A stretch of DNA of 64,000 bases from Parvibaculum sedimenti (GTDB taxonomy: Bacteria; Pseudomonadota; Alphaproteobacteria; Parvibaculales; Parvibaculaceae). The translations under genes and the position numbers were made by a program. The notes below the pieces were generated by a model, which saw only the letters and a program-made list of their open reading frames with translations, was not told where the DNA came from and made no database searches. Of this stretch, positions 37,390 to 48,422 are shown piece by piece. The DNA lies in NCBI RefSeq assembly GCF_009184905.1, contig NZ_WESC01000013.1, positions 1 through 64,000 on the forward strand, given 5' to 3'. Within the stretch, counting starts at the first letter, position 1, and every line of letters starts with the position of its first letter.

Positions 37390-38655
37390 TCAGCCTGCTA
37401 TTTCGTCTCCCTGCGAGCCCTTCTCGATTGTGATCTCGGCCATTTCGGTTTCGAGCTCGCTGCGCCGCTTGAGGTCGCGCAGACGTTCATCGGCAATCTT
37501 CCTGATCCGCGCGTAAACTTCCGGATGGCGGAGCATGAAGCGGGAGAAATCCCCGCTCTGCAGCTTCAGCAAGGAGCAGCGCGTCAGCGCCATGATGTCC
37601 GCCGCGCGGCGGCGCGACTGGATCAGCGCCATCTCGCCGAAGAACTCACCCTCGCCAAGCATCACGGGGCCGGAGGGAAACTCCACCTGCACCTGCCCCG
37701 ACATGATGAAGTACATGCCGGTCGCCTCTTCGCCCTTGCGTCCGATGAGAGTGCCAGGCTCCACCGCCCGCGCGTGGAGCAGCTGGACGAGATTTCCGAT
37801 AGTCAGCGCGTCCAGCCCGCAGAAAAGCGGCACACGCGCCACCATGCCCCAGGTGACGACGAAATCCCGGCGATGGATCTCGGCGGCAAAGCCCGACGAG
37901 ATGATCGCGACCGGCAACGCGAACATGCCGAAACCGGCAATCATCACAAAGCCAGCCATCAGCTTGCCGAGCGGCGTGATGGGGACAACATCGCCATAGC
38001 CGATGGTCGTGAGCGTCGCAGCCGACCACCACATGGCTCGGGGAATGCTGCCGAAGGCCTCCGGCTGTGCGGGGCCTTCGATCTCGTACATGACGGCCGC
38101 CGAGGCTGTGATCAGTCCCAGCATGATGACGATGGCGCCGAAGATCGCCCGGCGCTCGTTGTAGAGCACACGCCCGAGCGTTCCGAGAGCGGGTGTCGCC
38201 CGGGCTAGTTTCAGGAACCGGACGAGCCTGAAGAGCAGCGCGATCTTCGGATCGAAGGCGACGAAGAGCGAGACATAGAAAGGCAGGATCGCCGCAAGGT
38301 CGATGAGCATGGGCGGCGTCGCCGCCCAGGTGAGCCGCGCCTCCCGGCGGGGCTTGTCGGCCAGAGGTGCGTGCTCGACGCAGACCCAGAGCCGCGCGAA
38401 ATATTCGAGAGTGAAGATGCCAACCGAAATTTCATCGAAGAGGAGCAGTTCGGCGCGAATGGAGCTCGCAATCGACGGTTCAGTTTCCGCCACCACCGCC
38501 GCGACATTGGCGAGAATGAGCAACACCATCGAGATGTCGAAGATGCGACTTGCGGTCGTCCGGCGTCCCGACTCCAGGATGACATAGAGCTGGCGCCGCA
38601 GGAGCGTCAGTCCCCTGCGACGTTTTCCTTTATGTGCGTCAAGCGGCGCCGGCAA
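37390..38655 (-). CDS. Voltage-type K+ channel with cyclic-nucleotide-binding domain
   Basis: About 421 residues. Six hydrophobic segments, the filter TIGYGD with TLT before it, then a C-terminal cyclic-nucleotide domain whose phosphate-binding segment is [17 protein letters not shown]. It resembles MloK1-type channels. The N-terminus is unclear: no ATG exists before the first membrane helix within the spacer, so I use a TTG at 38655, 17 bases inside alaS, with GGGG upstream. An ATG at 38709 would overlap alaS by 71 bases. The tail is helical and charged. Confidence 0.83.
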   Translation of the reverse strand: MPAPLDAHKGKRRRGLTLLRRQLYVILESGRRTTASRIFDISMVLLILANVAAVVAETEPSIASSIRAELLLFDEISVGIFTLEYFARLWVCVEHAPLADKPRREARLTWAATPPMLIDLAAILPFYVSLFVAFDPKIALLFRLVRFLKLARATPALGTLGRVLYNERRAIFGAIVIMLGLITASAAVMYEIEGPAQPEAFGSIPRAMWWSAATLTTIGYGDVVPITPLGKLMAGFVMIAGFGMFALPVAIISSGFAAEIHRRDFVVTWGMVARVPLFCGLDALTIGNLVQLLHARAVEPGTLIGRKGEEATGMYFIMSGQVQVEFPSGPVMLGEGEFFGEMALIQSRRRAADIMALTRCSLLKLQSGDFSRFMLRHPEVYARIRKIADERLRDLKRRSELETEMAEITIEKGSQGDEIAG

Positions 38656-41311
38656 GCTGCCCCACAACGGCGCGGACCGCTTCGAGCGCGGCGTCGGCCT
38701 TGTCCCCATCGGGACCGCCCGCCTGCGCCATGTCCGGCCTTCCGCCGCCCCCCTTGCCGCCCATAGCCTCTGCACCCGCCTTCACGAGTTCGACCGCGTT
38801 GAAGCGCGTGGTGAGATCGGCAGTAACGCCAGTGGCAATCGCGCCCTTTCCATCCTCGCTCACCGCCACCAGAGCGACGATACCCGAGCCGACCTGCTGC
38901 TTCGCCTCATCGACGAGGCCACGCAGGTCCTTCGGGTTCACGCCCTGAAGCACACGCGCAATGACATTGACGCCGCCAATGGCCTGCACCGACGAGGCTT
39001 CAGCGCCGCCGGTACCCGACATGGCGAGCTTCTTCTTCGCTTCGTTCAGCTCGCGTTCAAGGCGCTTGCGCTCCTCGACCAGCGAGGCAACACGGGCGGG
39101 AAGATCTTCCGTTGCTATCTTGAGAGCACCAGCGGCTTCCTTGGCAATGCGCTCCTGATCGACGAGATAATGCCGCGCGCCTTCACCCGTCAGCGCTTCG
39201 ATGCGACGCACGCCCGAAGCGACCGCGCTTTCGCCGATGATCTTGAAGATGGCGATGTCGCCGACGCGGCGCACATGGGTGCCGCCGCAAAGCTCGACCG
39301 AATAGGTCTTGCCGTCGGTGTCGTCATTGACGCCCATGGAGAGCACGCGCACTTCGTCGCCATACTTCTCGCCGAAAAGCGCCAGCGCACCGGCCTCGAT
39401 CGCCTCCTTCGGCGTCATCAGCCGCGTCGTCACGTCACTGTTCTGACGGATGATCCGATTGACGATTTCCTCGACCTTCGAAATCTCGTCCGGCGTCATG
39501 GGCTTCGGGTGGCTGAAGTCGAAGCGCAGGCGCTCCGGCGCAACCATCGAGCCCTTCTGAGTGACATGCTCTCCGAGCACGCGGCGCAGTGCCTCATGCA
39601 GGAGATGGGTGGCGGAATGGTTCGCCCGCGTCGCCCTGCGGCGCGCGCTGTCGACCTTCATCTCGACCACGTCACCAACCTTGATTTCACCACGCGCGAG
39701 CTTGCCGAAATGCACGATCATGTCGCCGAGCTTTTTCAGCGTGTCAGACACTGGAAACTCGACGCCCGCCCCATTGAAGAGCACGCCCGTGTCGCCGACC
39801 TGGCCGCCGGATTCGCCGTAGAACGGCGTCTGGTTGGTGATAATCGCCGCTTCCGCGCCGGCCGCGACGACCTTCGCCGGTTTGCCGTCGACGATGATCG
39901 CGACGACCTTCGCCTCGGCATTCTCTGTGTCGTAGCCGAGGAATTCGGTGGCGCCGATCTCTTCGCGCAGTTCGAACCAGACCGTCTCCGTCGCCTTCTC
40001 GCCCGAGCCCGACCAGGCCTTGCGGGCCTCTTCGCGCTGGCGCTGCATGGCGCTGTCGAAACCCGCCTGCTCAACGGCGATGCCCTTCGGGCGCAGCGCG
40101 TCCTGCGTCAGGTCGAGCGGAAAGCCATAGGTGTCATAGAGCTTGAAGGCGACTTCGCCGGGAAGCACCTTGGCGCTGCCGATCTGTTCCAGCTCTTCGT
40201 CGAGGAGACGCAGGCCCCGTACCAGCGTCTCGCGGAAGCGCGTTTCCTCGAGCTTCAGCGTCTCGGTGACGAGCGCTTCGGCACGGCGGAGTTCCGGATA
40301 GGCGTCGCCCATCTGGCGGACCAGAGCGGGCACCAGCTTCCACATCAGCGGCTCGGTGACGCCGAGAAGCTGCGCATGGCGCATGGCTCGGCGCATGATG
40401 CGGCGAAGCACATAGCCGCGGCCCTCATTCGAAGGCAGAACGCCATCCGCGATCAGGAAGCAGCTCGAGCGCAGATGGTCGGCGATGACGCGATGGCTGA
40501 CCGCATGGGGGCCGTCGGGATCGGTGCGCGACGCCTCGGCGCTCGCCACGATGAGCGCACGCATGAGGTCGGTGGCGTAGTTGTCATGCGTACCCTGCAG
40601 TACGGCGGCGAAGCGCTCAAGGCCCATGCCCGTGTCAATCGAAGGCTTGGGCAGGTTGAGGCGTGTGCCGTCAGCCTGCTGCTCGTACTGCATGAAAACG
40701 AGATTCCATATCTCGATGAAGCGGTCGCCGTCCTGATCCGCGCTGCCGGGAGGGCCGCCGGGAATTTTCGGCCCGTGGTCGAAGAAAATTTCCGAGCAGG
40801 GACCGCAGGGGCCCGTGTCGCCCATCGACCAGAAATTGTCCGTCGTCGGGATGCGGATGATGCGGTCGTCGGAGAAGCCCGCGATCTTCTTCCAGAGATT
40901 GAACGCCTCGTCGTCATCGACATAGACGGTCGAGAGAAGACGGTCCTTCGGAAGGTCGAATTCCTTGGTAATGAGGTTCCAGGCAAATTCGATCGCGTCG
41001 GCCTTGAAATAGTCGCCGAAGGAGAAATTGCCGAGCATCTCGAAGAAGGTGTGGTGGCGAGCCGTATAGCCTACATTGTCGAGGTCATTGTGCTTGCCGC
41101 CCGCGCGCACACATTTCTGTGCGGTCACGGCGCGCTTGTAGGGACGCGTCTCCTGACCCGTGAAGACATTCTTGAACTGAACCATGCCGGCATTGGTGAA
41201 AAGCAGCGTCGGGTCGTTATTCGGAACCAGAGGACCGGAGGGCAGAACCTCATGGCCATTGCTGCCGAAGAAGGACAGATACTTGCTGCGAATCTCGTTG
41301 AGGCCGGCCAT
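38639..41311 (-). CDS. alaS: Alanyl-tRNA synthetase
   Basis: 890 residues with class II catalytic signatures ([30 protein letters not shown]), the editing HSATHLLH and [11 protein letters not shown] zinc motifs, and a C-terminal C-Ala domain. Start at ATG 41311. The last 17 bases overlap the channel gene's proposed start. Confidence 0.97.
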   Translation of the reverse strand: MAGLNEIRSKYLSFFGSNGHEVLPSGPLVPNNDPTLLFTNAGMVQFKNVFTGQETRPYKRAVTAQKCVRAGGKHNDLDNVGYTARHHTFFEMLGNFSFGDYFKADAIEFAWNLITKEFDLPKDRLLSTVYVDDDEAFNLWKKIAGFSDDRIIRIPTTDNFWSMGDTGPCGPCSEIFFDHGPKIPGGPPGSADQDGDRFIEIWNLVFMQYEQQADGTRLNLPKPSIDTGMGLERFAAVLQGTHDNYATDLMRALIVASAEASRTDPDGPHAVSHRVIADHLRSSCFLIADGVLPSNEGRGYVLRRIMRRAMRHAQLLGVTEPLMWKLVPALVRQMGDAYPELRRAEALVTETLKLEETRFRETLVRGLRLLDEELEQIGSAKVLPGEVAFKLYDTYGFPLDLTQDALRPKGIAVEQAGFDSAMQRQREEARKAWSGSGEKATETVWFELREEIGATEFLGYDTENAEAKVVAIIVDGKPAKVVAAGAEAAIITNQTPFYGESGGQVGDTGVLFNGAGVEFPVSDTLKKLGDMIVHFGKLARGEIKVGDVVEMKVDSARRRATRANHSATHLLHEALRRVLGEHVTQKGSMVAPERLRFDFSHPKPMTPDEISKVEEIVNRIIRQNSDVTTRLMTPKEAIEAGALALFGEKYGDEVRVLSMGVNDDTDGKTYSVELCGGTHVRRVGDIAIFKIIGESAVASGVRRIEALTGEGARHYLVDQERIAKEAAGALKIATEDLPARVASLVEERKRLERELNEAKKKLAMSGTGGAEASSVQAIGGVNVIARVLQGVNPKDLRGLVDEAKQQVGSGIVALVAVSEDGKGAIATGVTADLTTRFNAVELVKAGAEAMGGKGGGGRPDMAQAGGPDGDKADAALEAVRAVVGQLAGAA

Positions 41312-41476
41312 TCCGTCGTCTCGCTTCAAAACCTTGGGTCGCCTGCCCTTCCATTAAATCAAGGCGGCGCGCCCGGAAAAGTTAAAGTCGTTCCAGCTTT
41401 TACCGTCCGCTCCGGCAACTGTCTAGGAAGGCTCCATATGGGCCCCGGCCGGGATTGTGCCCCTTACAACGCAAAA

Positions 41477-41503
41477 GCGGCGCCGGGGGGTATCCGGCGC
41501 CGC
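41477..41503 (-). terminator. Terminator after recA
   Basis: A perfect 10-bp stem (GCGGCGCCGG/CCGGCGCCGC) with a 7-base loop, followed on the minus strand by TTTTGCG. It lies 38 bases past the recA stop. Confidence 0.8.
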
Positions 41504-41540
41504 ACCTTGCGAGCAAGGCTAGAGAAACGTTAAGGCACCC

Positions 41541-42638
41541 TCAGGCGCTGGCCTCCAGATCGCCATCCCCATCATCCTCGGGCGAGCCTTCCATGATCTG
41601 CTCGGCGATGAGGCCGGCATTCTGGCGGATGGCCTGCTCGATCTGGGCAGCCATGTCGGGATTGTCCCGAAGGAACTGCTTGGCATTCTCGCGGCCCTGG
41701 CCGATGCGCTGGCTGTTATAGGAAAACCAGGAGCCCGATTTTTCGACGATACCGGCCTTGACGCCGAGATCGACGAGTTCGCCCGTCTTGGAGATGCCTT
41801 CGCCATACATGATGTCGAATTCGATCTGCTTGAAGGGCGGCGCGACCTTGTTCTTGACCACTTTCACGCGGGTCTGGTTGCCAACCACCTCTTCACCATT
41901 CTTGATCGCACCGATGCGGCGGATGTCGAGACGGACGGAGGCGTAGAATTTCAGCGCATTGCCGCCGGTCGTGGTTTCGGGGCTGCCGAACATCACGCCG
42001 ATCTTCATGCGGATCTGGTTGATGAAGATCACCATCGTGTTCGACTTGGAAATCGAACCGGTGAGCTTCCGGAGCGCCTGGCTCATCAGACGGGCCTGAA
42101 GACCCGGCAGGCTGTCGCCCATTTCACCTTCAAGTTCGGCCTTTGGGGTCAGCGCTGCCACCGAGTCGATCACGAGCACGTCAACCGCGCCTGAGCGGAC
42201 CAGCGTGTCGCAGATTTCGAGCGCCTGCTCGCCCGTGTCGGGCTGGGAAATCAGAAGGTCGTCAAGCGCCACGCCGAGCTTGCGGGCATAGACGGGATCA
42301 AGCGCATGTTCTGCGTCGATGAAGGCGCAAACGCCGCCCTTCTTCTGGGCTTCGGCGATGGTCTGGAGCGCCAGCGTCGTCTTGCCGGAGGACTCCGGGC
42401 CGTAAACCTCGATCACGCGGCCGCGCGGAAGACCGCCAATGCCAAGCGCGATATCGAGACCGAGAGAACCCGTCGAAATCGACTCGATCTCGACCACCTG
42501 CTCGTTCTTGCCGAGCCGCATGATGGAGCCCTTGCCGAACGAGCGCTCGATCTGACTGAGGGCGGCTTCGAGGGCTTTCTGCTTGTCCATATCGGTCTTA
42601 TCGCCCTTATCAACGAGCTGAATCGCAGGTTTCGACAT
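41541..42638 (-). CDS. recA: Recombinase RecA
   Basis: 365 residues from ATG 42638, preceded by GGGGAA. Walker A is [29 protein letters not shown] and [20 protein letters not shown] are the loop regions. Strand exchange and LexA co-protease. Two GTTC-type boxes lie in its promoter. The C-terminal tail is acidic ([12 protein letters not shown]). Confidence 0.98.
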   Translation of the reverse strand: MSKPAIQLVDKGDKTDMDKQKALEAALSQIERSFGKGSIMRLGKNEQVVEIESISTGSLGLDIALGIGGLPRGRVIEVYGPESSGKTTLALQTIAEAQKKGGVCAFIDAEHALDPVYARKLGVALDDLLISQPDTGEQALEICDTLVRSGAVDVLVIDSVAALTPKAELEGEMGDSLPGLQARLMSQALRKLTGSISKSNTMVIFINQIRMKIGVMFGSPETTTGGNALKFYASVRLDIRRIGAIKNGEEVVGNQTRVKVVKNKVAPPFKQIEFDIMYGEGISKTGELVDLGVKAGIVEKSGSWFSYNSQRIGQGRENAKQFLRDNPDMAAQIEQAIRQNAGLIAEQIMEGSPEDDGDGDLEASA

Positions 42639-42689
42639 TCCGGTTCCCCTTATTTCACGCTGGCCGCAGCGAAGCAATCTGGAGCTACC

Positions 42690-42704
42690 GTACCGGTTTT
42701 GTTC
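42690..42704. promoter_or_regulatory. Near-consensus SOS box
   Basis: GTAC-N7-GTTC, one base from the alphaproteobacterial LexA consensus GTTC-N7-GTTC, 52 bases before the recA start. Confidence 0.45.
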
Positions 42705-42757
42705 TCACTGGCAAGAAAAAAGTTAATGCTTTGAAAATAAAAGGCTTTTCAGACCAT

Positions 42758-42772
42758 GTTCGACGGATGTTC
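42758..42772. promoter_or_regulatory. SOS (LexA) box of recA
   Basis: An exact GTTC-N7-GTTC, 120 bases before recA. It overlaps an imperfect 10-bp inverted repeat (42758-42780) that could alternatively be part of a cckA terminator. Confidence 0.65.
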
Positions 42773-42816
42773 CGACGAACCACAACCCTCCGCAACCACA
42801 GGCTACAGAATCGCCC

Positions 42817-45342
42817 TCACGCCTTGCCCATGACGTCCTTCACGGCGGCGGCGAGCTGCTTCAGCGAGAAGGGCTTGGGCAGGAAATGGAACTGCTGCTC
42901 GGGGTCGAGGCTCTTCTCGAAGGCATCTTCGGCGTAGCCGGAGACGAAGATGATCCTGGCGCCCGGAAGCTTGCCCCTGAGTTCCTTCACCATGGTCGGC
43001 CCATCCATGTTGGGCATGACCACGTCCGAAACCACGAGGTCAATCTTGCCCTCGAATTCCTGAACGAGCGCGATCGCGGCCTCGCCGCAGTCGGCCTGAA
43101 GCACTTCATAGCCGCGTGTCTGAAGTGCGCGGGCGGCGAAGGTGCGCACGGCGTCCTCGTCCTCGACGAGGAGGATGGTGCCCTTGCCGGTGAGGTCGGT
43201 CGGTTCGGCGGCGACGGCTGCGGCTTGCGCTTCCGCCTCGGCCTTGGCCTCGGCCGGCGTTTCGAAATAGCGCGGCAGATAGATGCGGAAGGTCGTGCCC
43301 TTGCCCACCGTCGAATAGGCGAAGATGAACCCGCCCGTCTGCTTGACGATGCCATAGACAGTCGAAAGGCCGAGGCCCGTTCCCTTGCTCGGATCTTTCG
43401 TCGTGTAGAAGGGCTCGAAAATCTTGCCGAGATTTTCCTTCGGAATACCGGTGCCTGTATCCGCGACCTCGATCAGCAGATAGTCGGCGGGCGGCATCAT
43501 CGCGTGGTCGAGCGCACGGGAATCCTCCTCCGAGACGTTCGCCGTGCGGATGGTCACCCGGCCGCCGTCCGGCATGGCATCGCGCGCATTGACGGCCAGG
43601 TTCATGATGACCTGTTCGAGCTGATTCTGGTCCACCTTCACCAGGCCGAGATCGCGGCCATGCACGATCTTGAGCTCGACTTTCTCGGTCAGAAGGCGCG
43701 ACAGCAGGTTCTGAAGCTCGGCCAGCGCGTCGGTGAGTGAAAGAACCTTGGGGCGCAAGGTCTGGCGGCGCGAGAAGGCGAGCAGCTGCCGCGTGAGGTT
43801 CGCGGCGCGGTTGGCATTCTGCTTGATCTGCATGACATCGGCGAAGGACGGATCGCCCGCCTGATGGCGCGCGAGCAACAGATCACAGAAGCCGATGATG
43901 GCGGTCAGCAGATTGTTGAAGTCATGCGCCACGCCACCAGCGAGCTGACCGATGGCCTGCATCTTCTGCGACTGGGCGAATTGCAGTTCGAGCGATTTCT
44001 GTTCGGTCGCGTCGATAAGGTAGACAACCGTGGAGCTTCCACCCTCGCCGCTGTCGACGCGGCTGGCATAAAGCTGGCCGACGCGCTCCGGACGATTGAC
44101 CAGACGGACTTCGATGGGCGGCCCGGGCTGCCTGCCCCCGCGCAGGGCGGCGAGGCTTTCGAGCAGGGCCGGGCGATCATCCTCGACCAGAAGATCGGCC
44201 AGCGGCACGCCACGGGTCACATTGCCGCCCATATATGAGAGGAAGGCGCTATTGGCATTGTCGATGCGGCCTTCGGCATCAACGGTGGCGATGCTGATCG
44301 GTGCGTTGTTGAAGAAGCGCGCGAAGCGTAATTCTGCATCGCGGGCGTTGCCCTCGGCCTCGCCGGAGGTGGCGCGGTCGAGCACCAGCGCGCAACTGAT
44401 GAACTCTCCATCCTTGCCACCGGCCTTGGGCACCAGCGAGCGCAGGATGCGGACCGGCACCGGACGCCCATTTGGCCCCTTGAGATCGGCATCGACGATG
44501 GAAGCATCCTCGAAGTCCGAAACCATGGAGAGCCCGGCGACGTCGCCAAGCAGAATATCGGAGAGCTTCTGCGTCCGCCCGGAGAGGCGTTCCACCGAGG
44601 CGCCGAGCCAATCTGCGAGCTTGTTGTTCACATAGAGAATTTCGCCGCTCAATTCGGCGGCGTAGAAACCGATGGGCGTCGCCGAAAGAAAGGCAGAGGC
44701 GCGCCGCCATTGCTGTTCGGCCTGATCGAGGCGCTCACGCTCCAGCGTGAGGTCGCGGAGCAACCATACGGCTCCGCCCAGCTGGCCGCTCAGTGGCCGC
44801 ACCACAACCTGATAGGTCCGCTCGGCAAGGCCGGTGCGGAGCGCAAAGCGAATTTCCTCCTCGGCGGCAAATCCGGTGCGCGCGGCCTGGGCCAGCCGGT
44901 ATAGCGTCTCGGCATGCCCCTCCCTGCCCGCAAGCAAGCGCTCGAGCGGCGCGGGCCGGTCAGCATTCACGGAACCGACGAGGCTGCGGTAAGCCTCGTT
45001 CGCGAAAAGGACGGCACCGCGCCGGTCAGTCGCATAGCAGGGATCGGGAAGCGCGTTGAGCGCGTCGCCCGCCGCTGCCGGCGCCCGGCTCACATCGCGC
45101 GAAATGGTCGAACTGAAGCCGAACAGGATGATGCCGGCGGCGCCGATCGTTCCGATGACGGTGAGCACACCCGGCACGGCGAAAGCGTGGAACCCCAGAA
45201 TGTCGAGCAGGATCGCAAGCCCGGCGACCGCCACGCCCGCAAGCGTGAAGATTTGCCGTGGCGACAGGCGCGAACCCGGCTCGCGCCCGGACGCATTACG
45301 TTCCAGTTCAGCCATTTCAGCTGACGTTTCGGTCATCGGCAT
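42817..45342 (-). CDS. cckA: Hybrid histidine kinase CckA
   Basis: 841 residues. Two membrane helices (~30-50, ~55-76), PAS-like domains spanning ~95-445, H-box GQLAGGVAHDFNNLLTAI with His473, ATPase boxes (NLAVNARDAM, ADTGTGIP, GTGLGLSTVYG) and a C-terminal receiver with Asp773. This is the CckA pattern, the kinase that through ChpT phosphorylates CtrA in alphaproteobacteria. It follows flhB on the same strand, and CtrA-type boxes occur across the flagellar locus. GGGGGC precedes the ATG. Confidence 0.92.
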   Translation of the reverse strand: MPMTETSAEMAELERNASGREPGSRLSPRQIFTLAGVAVAGLAILLDILGFHAFAVPGVLTVIGTIGAAGIILFGFSSTISRDVSRAPAAAGDALNALPDPCYATDRRGAVLFANEAYRSLVGSVNADRPAPLERLLAGREGHAETLYRLAQAARTGFAAEEEIRFALRTGLAERTYQVVVRPLSGQLGGAVWLLRDLTLERERLDQAEQQWRRASAFLSATPIGFYAAELSGEILYVNNKLADWLGASVERLSGRTQKLSDILLGDVAGLSMVSDFEDASIVDADLKGPNGRPVPVRILRSLVPKAGGKDGEFISCALVLDRATSGEAEGNARDAELRFARFFNNAPISIATVDAEGRIDNANSAFLSYMGGNVTRGVPLADLLVEDDRPALLESLAALRGGRQPGPPIEVRLVNRPERVGQLYASRVDSGEGGSSTVVYLIDATEQKSLELQFAQSQKMQAIGQLAGGVAHDFNNLLTAIIGFCDLLLARHQAGDPSFADVMQIKQNANRAANLTRQLLAFSRRQTLRPKVLSLTDALAELQNLLSRLLTEKVELKIVHGRDLGLVKVDQNQLEQVIMNLAVNARDAMPDGGRVTIRTANVSEEDSRALDHAMMPPADYLLIEVADTGTGIPKENLGKIFEPFYTTKDPSKGTGLGLSTVYGIVKQTGGFIFAYSTVGKGTTFRIYLPRYFETPAEAKAEAEAQAAAVAAEPTDLTGKGTILLVEDEDAVRTFAARALQTRGYEVLQADCGEAAIALVQEFEGKIDLVVSDVVMPNMDGPTMVKELRGKLPGARIIFVSGYAEDAFEKSLDPEQQFHFLPKPFSLKQLAAAVKDVMGKA

Positions 45343-45447
45343 GCCCCCAAAGCCGCCTGGCGCCCAGATTCCATATGGACCGCGCCTCGCACAGCCTCAT
45401 GAGTTCTGCCCCGAATTCATGAAGTTTGATTGGCAAGAGCGACCGAA

Positions 45448-46530
45448 TCACCTGGCGCGTCTCCGTCCACCGATCTTAGCCTTAAGACGCATGACATATC
45501 CAATGACCTCGGCCACGGCCTTGTAGTGGTCGGGCTGGATTTCCTGGTCGATCTCGACCGAGGCATGGAGTGCGCGGGCAAGCGGCGGGTTTTCAACCAC
45601 GGCCACCCCGTTTTCCTCGGCGATGGCGCGGATTTTCAAGGCGATGGCATCAAGGCCCTTGGCGACGCAAACCGGCGCGCCCATGCCCTTCTCGTATTTC
45701 AGTGCCACGGCATAATGGGTCGGGTTCATGATGACGACGGTTGCCTTGGGCACATTGGCCATCATGCGCTTGCGACTACGTTCGGCCCGGATCTGGCGCA
45801 GCTTGGCCTTCACCGTCGGGTCGCCTTCGGACTGCCTGTACTCGTCCTTGATTTCCTGGAACGACATGCGCTGCTTTTTCATCCACTGCATGCGCTCGAA
45901 AAGGTAGTCGACGCCGGCGACGATCGCCATGACAGCAATGACGCCCGTGAACATCTTGAGTGCCAGCGCCCGGACGAGCGGCAGCAGCAGAGAGACATCC
46001 CATGTCATCATCAGTGCGAGCCGCCCACGCTCCGGCCAGGCGATCTGGAACACGACGGCGCCGACAACGACGAATTTGACGATGCTCTTGGCAAGATTGA
46101 CGAGGCTCTTCTTGCCGAAAAGCCGCTCCAGCCCCTTCATGGGTGAGAGCTTGGAGAAGGAGGGCTTCATGTTCTCGGCGGAGAAGACCGGCGCATGCTG
46201 CACCAGATTGCCCGCGAGCGCCGCGACGATAAGGACGCCGAGCGGCATCGCCATCGCGCCGAAGATGGTAGCGCCGAGGTGGAGGATCATCGCCCGCAGA
46301 TGATCGCGATCCATCGGGATCTGATCCGGTGCGGCGAGGTAAACCTTGAGTGCATGCATGATGGTGCCCGCCGAGGAGCTGCCCATCAGGCCGATACACA
46401 TGGCCCCGCCCAGCATCACAAACCAGGCGCTGATTTCCTGGCTCTTGGCGACGTCGCCGCGCTTTGCGGCTTCTTCTAGTTTTCGGTGTGTTGGTTCTTC
46501 TGTTTTTTCGGAATCGTTTTCTTCGGACAT
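45448..46530 (-). CDS. flhB: Flagellar export protein FlhB
   Basis: 360 residues. Four N-terminal membrane helices, and the autocleavage motif NPTH in VIMNPTHYAVALKY, which controls the switch from hook to filament substrates. Part of the flagellar type III export gate with FliR/FliQ. Confidence 0.96.
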   Translation of the reverse strand: MSEENDSEKTEEPTHRKLEEAAKRGDVAKSQEISAWFVMLGGAMCIGLMGSSSAGTIMHALKVYLAAPDQIPMDRDHLRAMILHLGATIFGAMAMPLGVLIVAALAGNLVQHAPVFSAENMKPSFSKLSPMKGLERLFGKKSLVNLAKSIVKFVVVGAVVFQIAWPERGRLALMMTWDVSLLLPLVRALALKMFTGVIAVMAIVAGVDYLFERMQWMKKQRMSFQEIKDEYRQSEGDPTVKAKLRQIRAERSRKRMMANVPKATVVIMNPTHYAVALKYEKGMGAPVCVAKGLDAIALKIRAIAEENGVAVVENPPLARALHASVEIDQEIQPDHYKAVAEVIGYVMRLKAKIGGRRRAR

Positions 46531-46549
46531 GACGTTCTGTTCGCCTCCG

Positions 46550-47311
46550 TCAATGCACGAAGACGGTCATCGACTGCTCGAACCCTTGCAGGAACCAACT
46601 CATCATGGCTCCCAGGATCAGGAAAAGCAGCGCGAAGCCGAAGCCGATATTCGCCGGCACTGTAATGAAGAAAATCTGTATCTGCGGCATCAGGCGGGAA
46701 AGGATGCCGATACCAACATAGAAGACGAGACCGAAGACGACGAGCGGCGCGGAAAGCTGGACGCCGAGCTTGAACGCGCCGGAGACGGCCTTCACCGCCA
46801 TCTGCGAGAAATCGCCCACGGGCAGCGCCTGCCCCGGCTTGAAGAGATCATAGCTGTCGCGCATCGCGGCGATCAGCAGATGATCGAGATTGGTCGCGAA
46901 AATGAGCGTGACCGCGACCATCGAAAAGAAGGTCGAGACGATGACGCCCTGCGTGCCCTGCGTCGGGTCCACCGTCTGCGCGAATGAGAGGCCCATCTGC
47001 ATGGCGATGATGTTGCCCGCAACCTGAAGAGCGCTCATAACGATCCGCGCCGACAAGCCGACAAAAAGCCCGATCGCCACTTCGAAGATGACGGCAATCG
47101 CAAGGCCCGGAACAGTCTGCGGGATGGTGCCGAATGAGCCCGATACGAGCGGCATCATGACGCCCGTGATGAGCAGCGCGAAAATGAGCCTGACGCGCGG
47201 AGGAATCGACGCCTCACCGAGCGCGGGCATCAGCATGATCATGGTGCCGAGGCGCGAAAAGACGAGCATGAACACGAAGCCCGTCTGCGGCAGAAAATCG
47301 ATATCGATCAT
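46550..47311 (-). CDS. fliR: Flagellar export protein FliR
   Basis: 253 residues with about five hydrophobic segments, including GFVFMLVFSRLGTMIMLMPALGE-like family features. Export-gate component; between fliQ and flhB, the usual order. Confidence 0.95.
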   Translation of the reverse strand: MIDIDFLPQTGFVFMLVFSRLGTMIMLMPALGEASIPPRVRLIFALLITGVMMPLVSGSFGTIPQTVPGLAIAVIFEVAIGLFVGLSARIVMSALQVAGNIIAMQMGLSFAQTVDPTQGTQGVIVSTFFSMVAVTLIFATNLDHLLIAAMRDSYDLFKPGQALPVGDFSQMAVKAVSGAFKLGVQLSAPLVVFGLVFYVGIGILSRLMPQIQIFFITVPANIGFGFALLFLILGAMMSWFLQGFEQSMTVFVH

Positions 47312-47336
47312 GTCGCGCCCCGCCCTTCGCCGTTTC

Positions 47337-47600
47337 TCAGCCTGCGACGATCTTCTGGGCGATCAGGTTCATGTAGCCGGAAAGCGCCTGCCCCATGAAG
47401 GGCAGAGCAAGCAGCATGACCAGAAAGATGGCGACGATCTTCGGAACGAAGACCAGCGTCATTTCCTGCACCTGTGTCAGCGCCTGCAACAACGCGATGG
47501 CGATGCCCACCACCAGCGCGACAATCATCATTGGCGCTGAAATCTCGAGCAGAACATAGATGCTCTGGCGTGCCAGATCGAGCACTTCCGGTCCGGTCAT
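47337..47600 (-). CDS. fliQ: Flagellar export protein FliQ
   Basis: 87 residues from ATG 47600 with AGGGG upstream. Two membrane helices; the segment ALTQVQEMTLVFVPKI is characteristic. Export-gate component with FliP/FliR. Confidence 0.95.
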   Translation of the reverse strand: MTGPEVLDLARQSIYVLLEISAPMMIVALVVGIAIALLQALTQVQEMTLVFVPKIVAIFLVMLLALPFMGQALSGYMNLIAQKIVAG

Positions 47601-47664
47601 TCCCCTACCCACTTTCCTGAATCGATCAGCTTGAATTTCACCCGCCGCACCAAAGCCAGAGGCT

Positions 47665-47985
47665 TCAGATCGGCATCTTCATGATGTCCTGATAGGCCGC
47701 GATCACCTTGTCGCGCACCGCGACGACCGTTTGCAGCGTCGTCTCGGCTTCTGCCACGGCGGTCACGACATCGACGAGGTTTCCGTCTTTCGATCCGGCG
47801 GTCGCCGCCATCTGGCGCTCGCTCGCCTTGCCGGTATCGACCGTTTCGTTGATCGCCTTTTCGAGGAAATCGCCGAAGCTGCCGCCCATCGCCTCTTTTG
47901 CCGCGCCCGCCTGGGGGGCCGCGCCGCCGCCCATGCCGGCAGCGCGGGCATAGGCGTTCAGAGCTACTGTCGCTGGAATGGCCAT
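47665..47985 (-). CDS. fliE: Flagellar hook-basal body protein FliE
   Basis: 106 residues; the C-terminal helix VVTAVAEAETTLQTVVAVRDKVIAAYQ-like region is typical FliE, which links the MS ring to the rod. Its start is six bases past the flgC stop. Confidence 0.93.
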   Translation of the reverse strand: MAIPATVALNAYARAAGMGGGAAPQAGAAKEAMGGSFGDFLEKAINETVDTGKASERQMAATAGSKDGNLVDVVTAVAEAETTLQTVVAVRDKVIAAYQDIMKMPI

Positions 47986-47991
47986 GATGCG

Positions 47992-48411
47992 TTACCGCTT
48001 CAGAATGTCGATGGTTTGCGAAATCATCCGGCGCGAGGCCTGGATAAGATTGAGGTTCGCTTCGTAGCTGCGCTGTGCCTCTTTCATGTCCATGGCTTCG
48101 ACGAGGCCATTGACGTTCGGCATCTTCACGTAGCCATTCGCGTCGGCGGCAGGATGTCCCGGCATGTACTTCATCTGGAAGTCGGCCTTGTCGAGGACGG
48201 GCCGTCCGAGCTGCACGGTCTCGGTGCCAAGCGAACGGTCGAGGCGGTCCTGAAAGGTCGGAATCTTGCGGCGATAGGGATCCCCGCCCGGCTTTGTGGC
48301 CGTGGAGTCAGCATTCGCGATATTTTCCGCGATGATACGCATGCGACCGCTCTGGGCCTTCAGACCCGAAGCGGCAACCATCATCGATTTCAGAAGATCC
48401 ATGGCGGTCAT
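47992..48411 (-). CDS. flgC: Flagellar proximal rod protein FlgC
   Basis: 139 residues. N-terminal rod signature (SGLKAQSGRMRIIAENIAN) and C-terminal helix (SYEANLNLIQASRRMI) are those of FlgC. AGGAACG precedes the ATG. Confidence 0.96.
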   Translation of the reverse strand: MTAMDLLKSMMVAASGLKAQSGRMRIIAENIANADSTATKPGGDPYRRKIPTFQDRLDRSLGTETVQLGRPVLDKADFQMKYMPGHPAADANGYVKMPNVNGLVEAMDMKEAQRSYEANLNLIQASRRMISQTIDILKR

Positions 48412-48422
48412 TCTGGCGTTCC

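Noticed and set aside
39170-41533. Plus-strand frame of 787 codons
   Set aside because: Antisense shadow of alaS with no recognisable domains.
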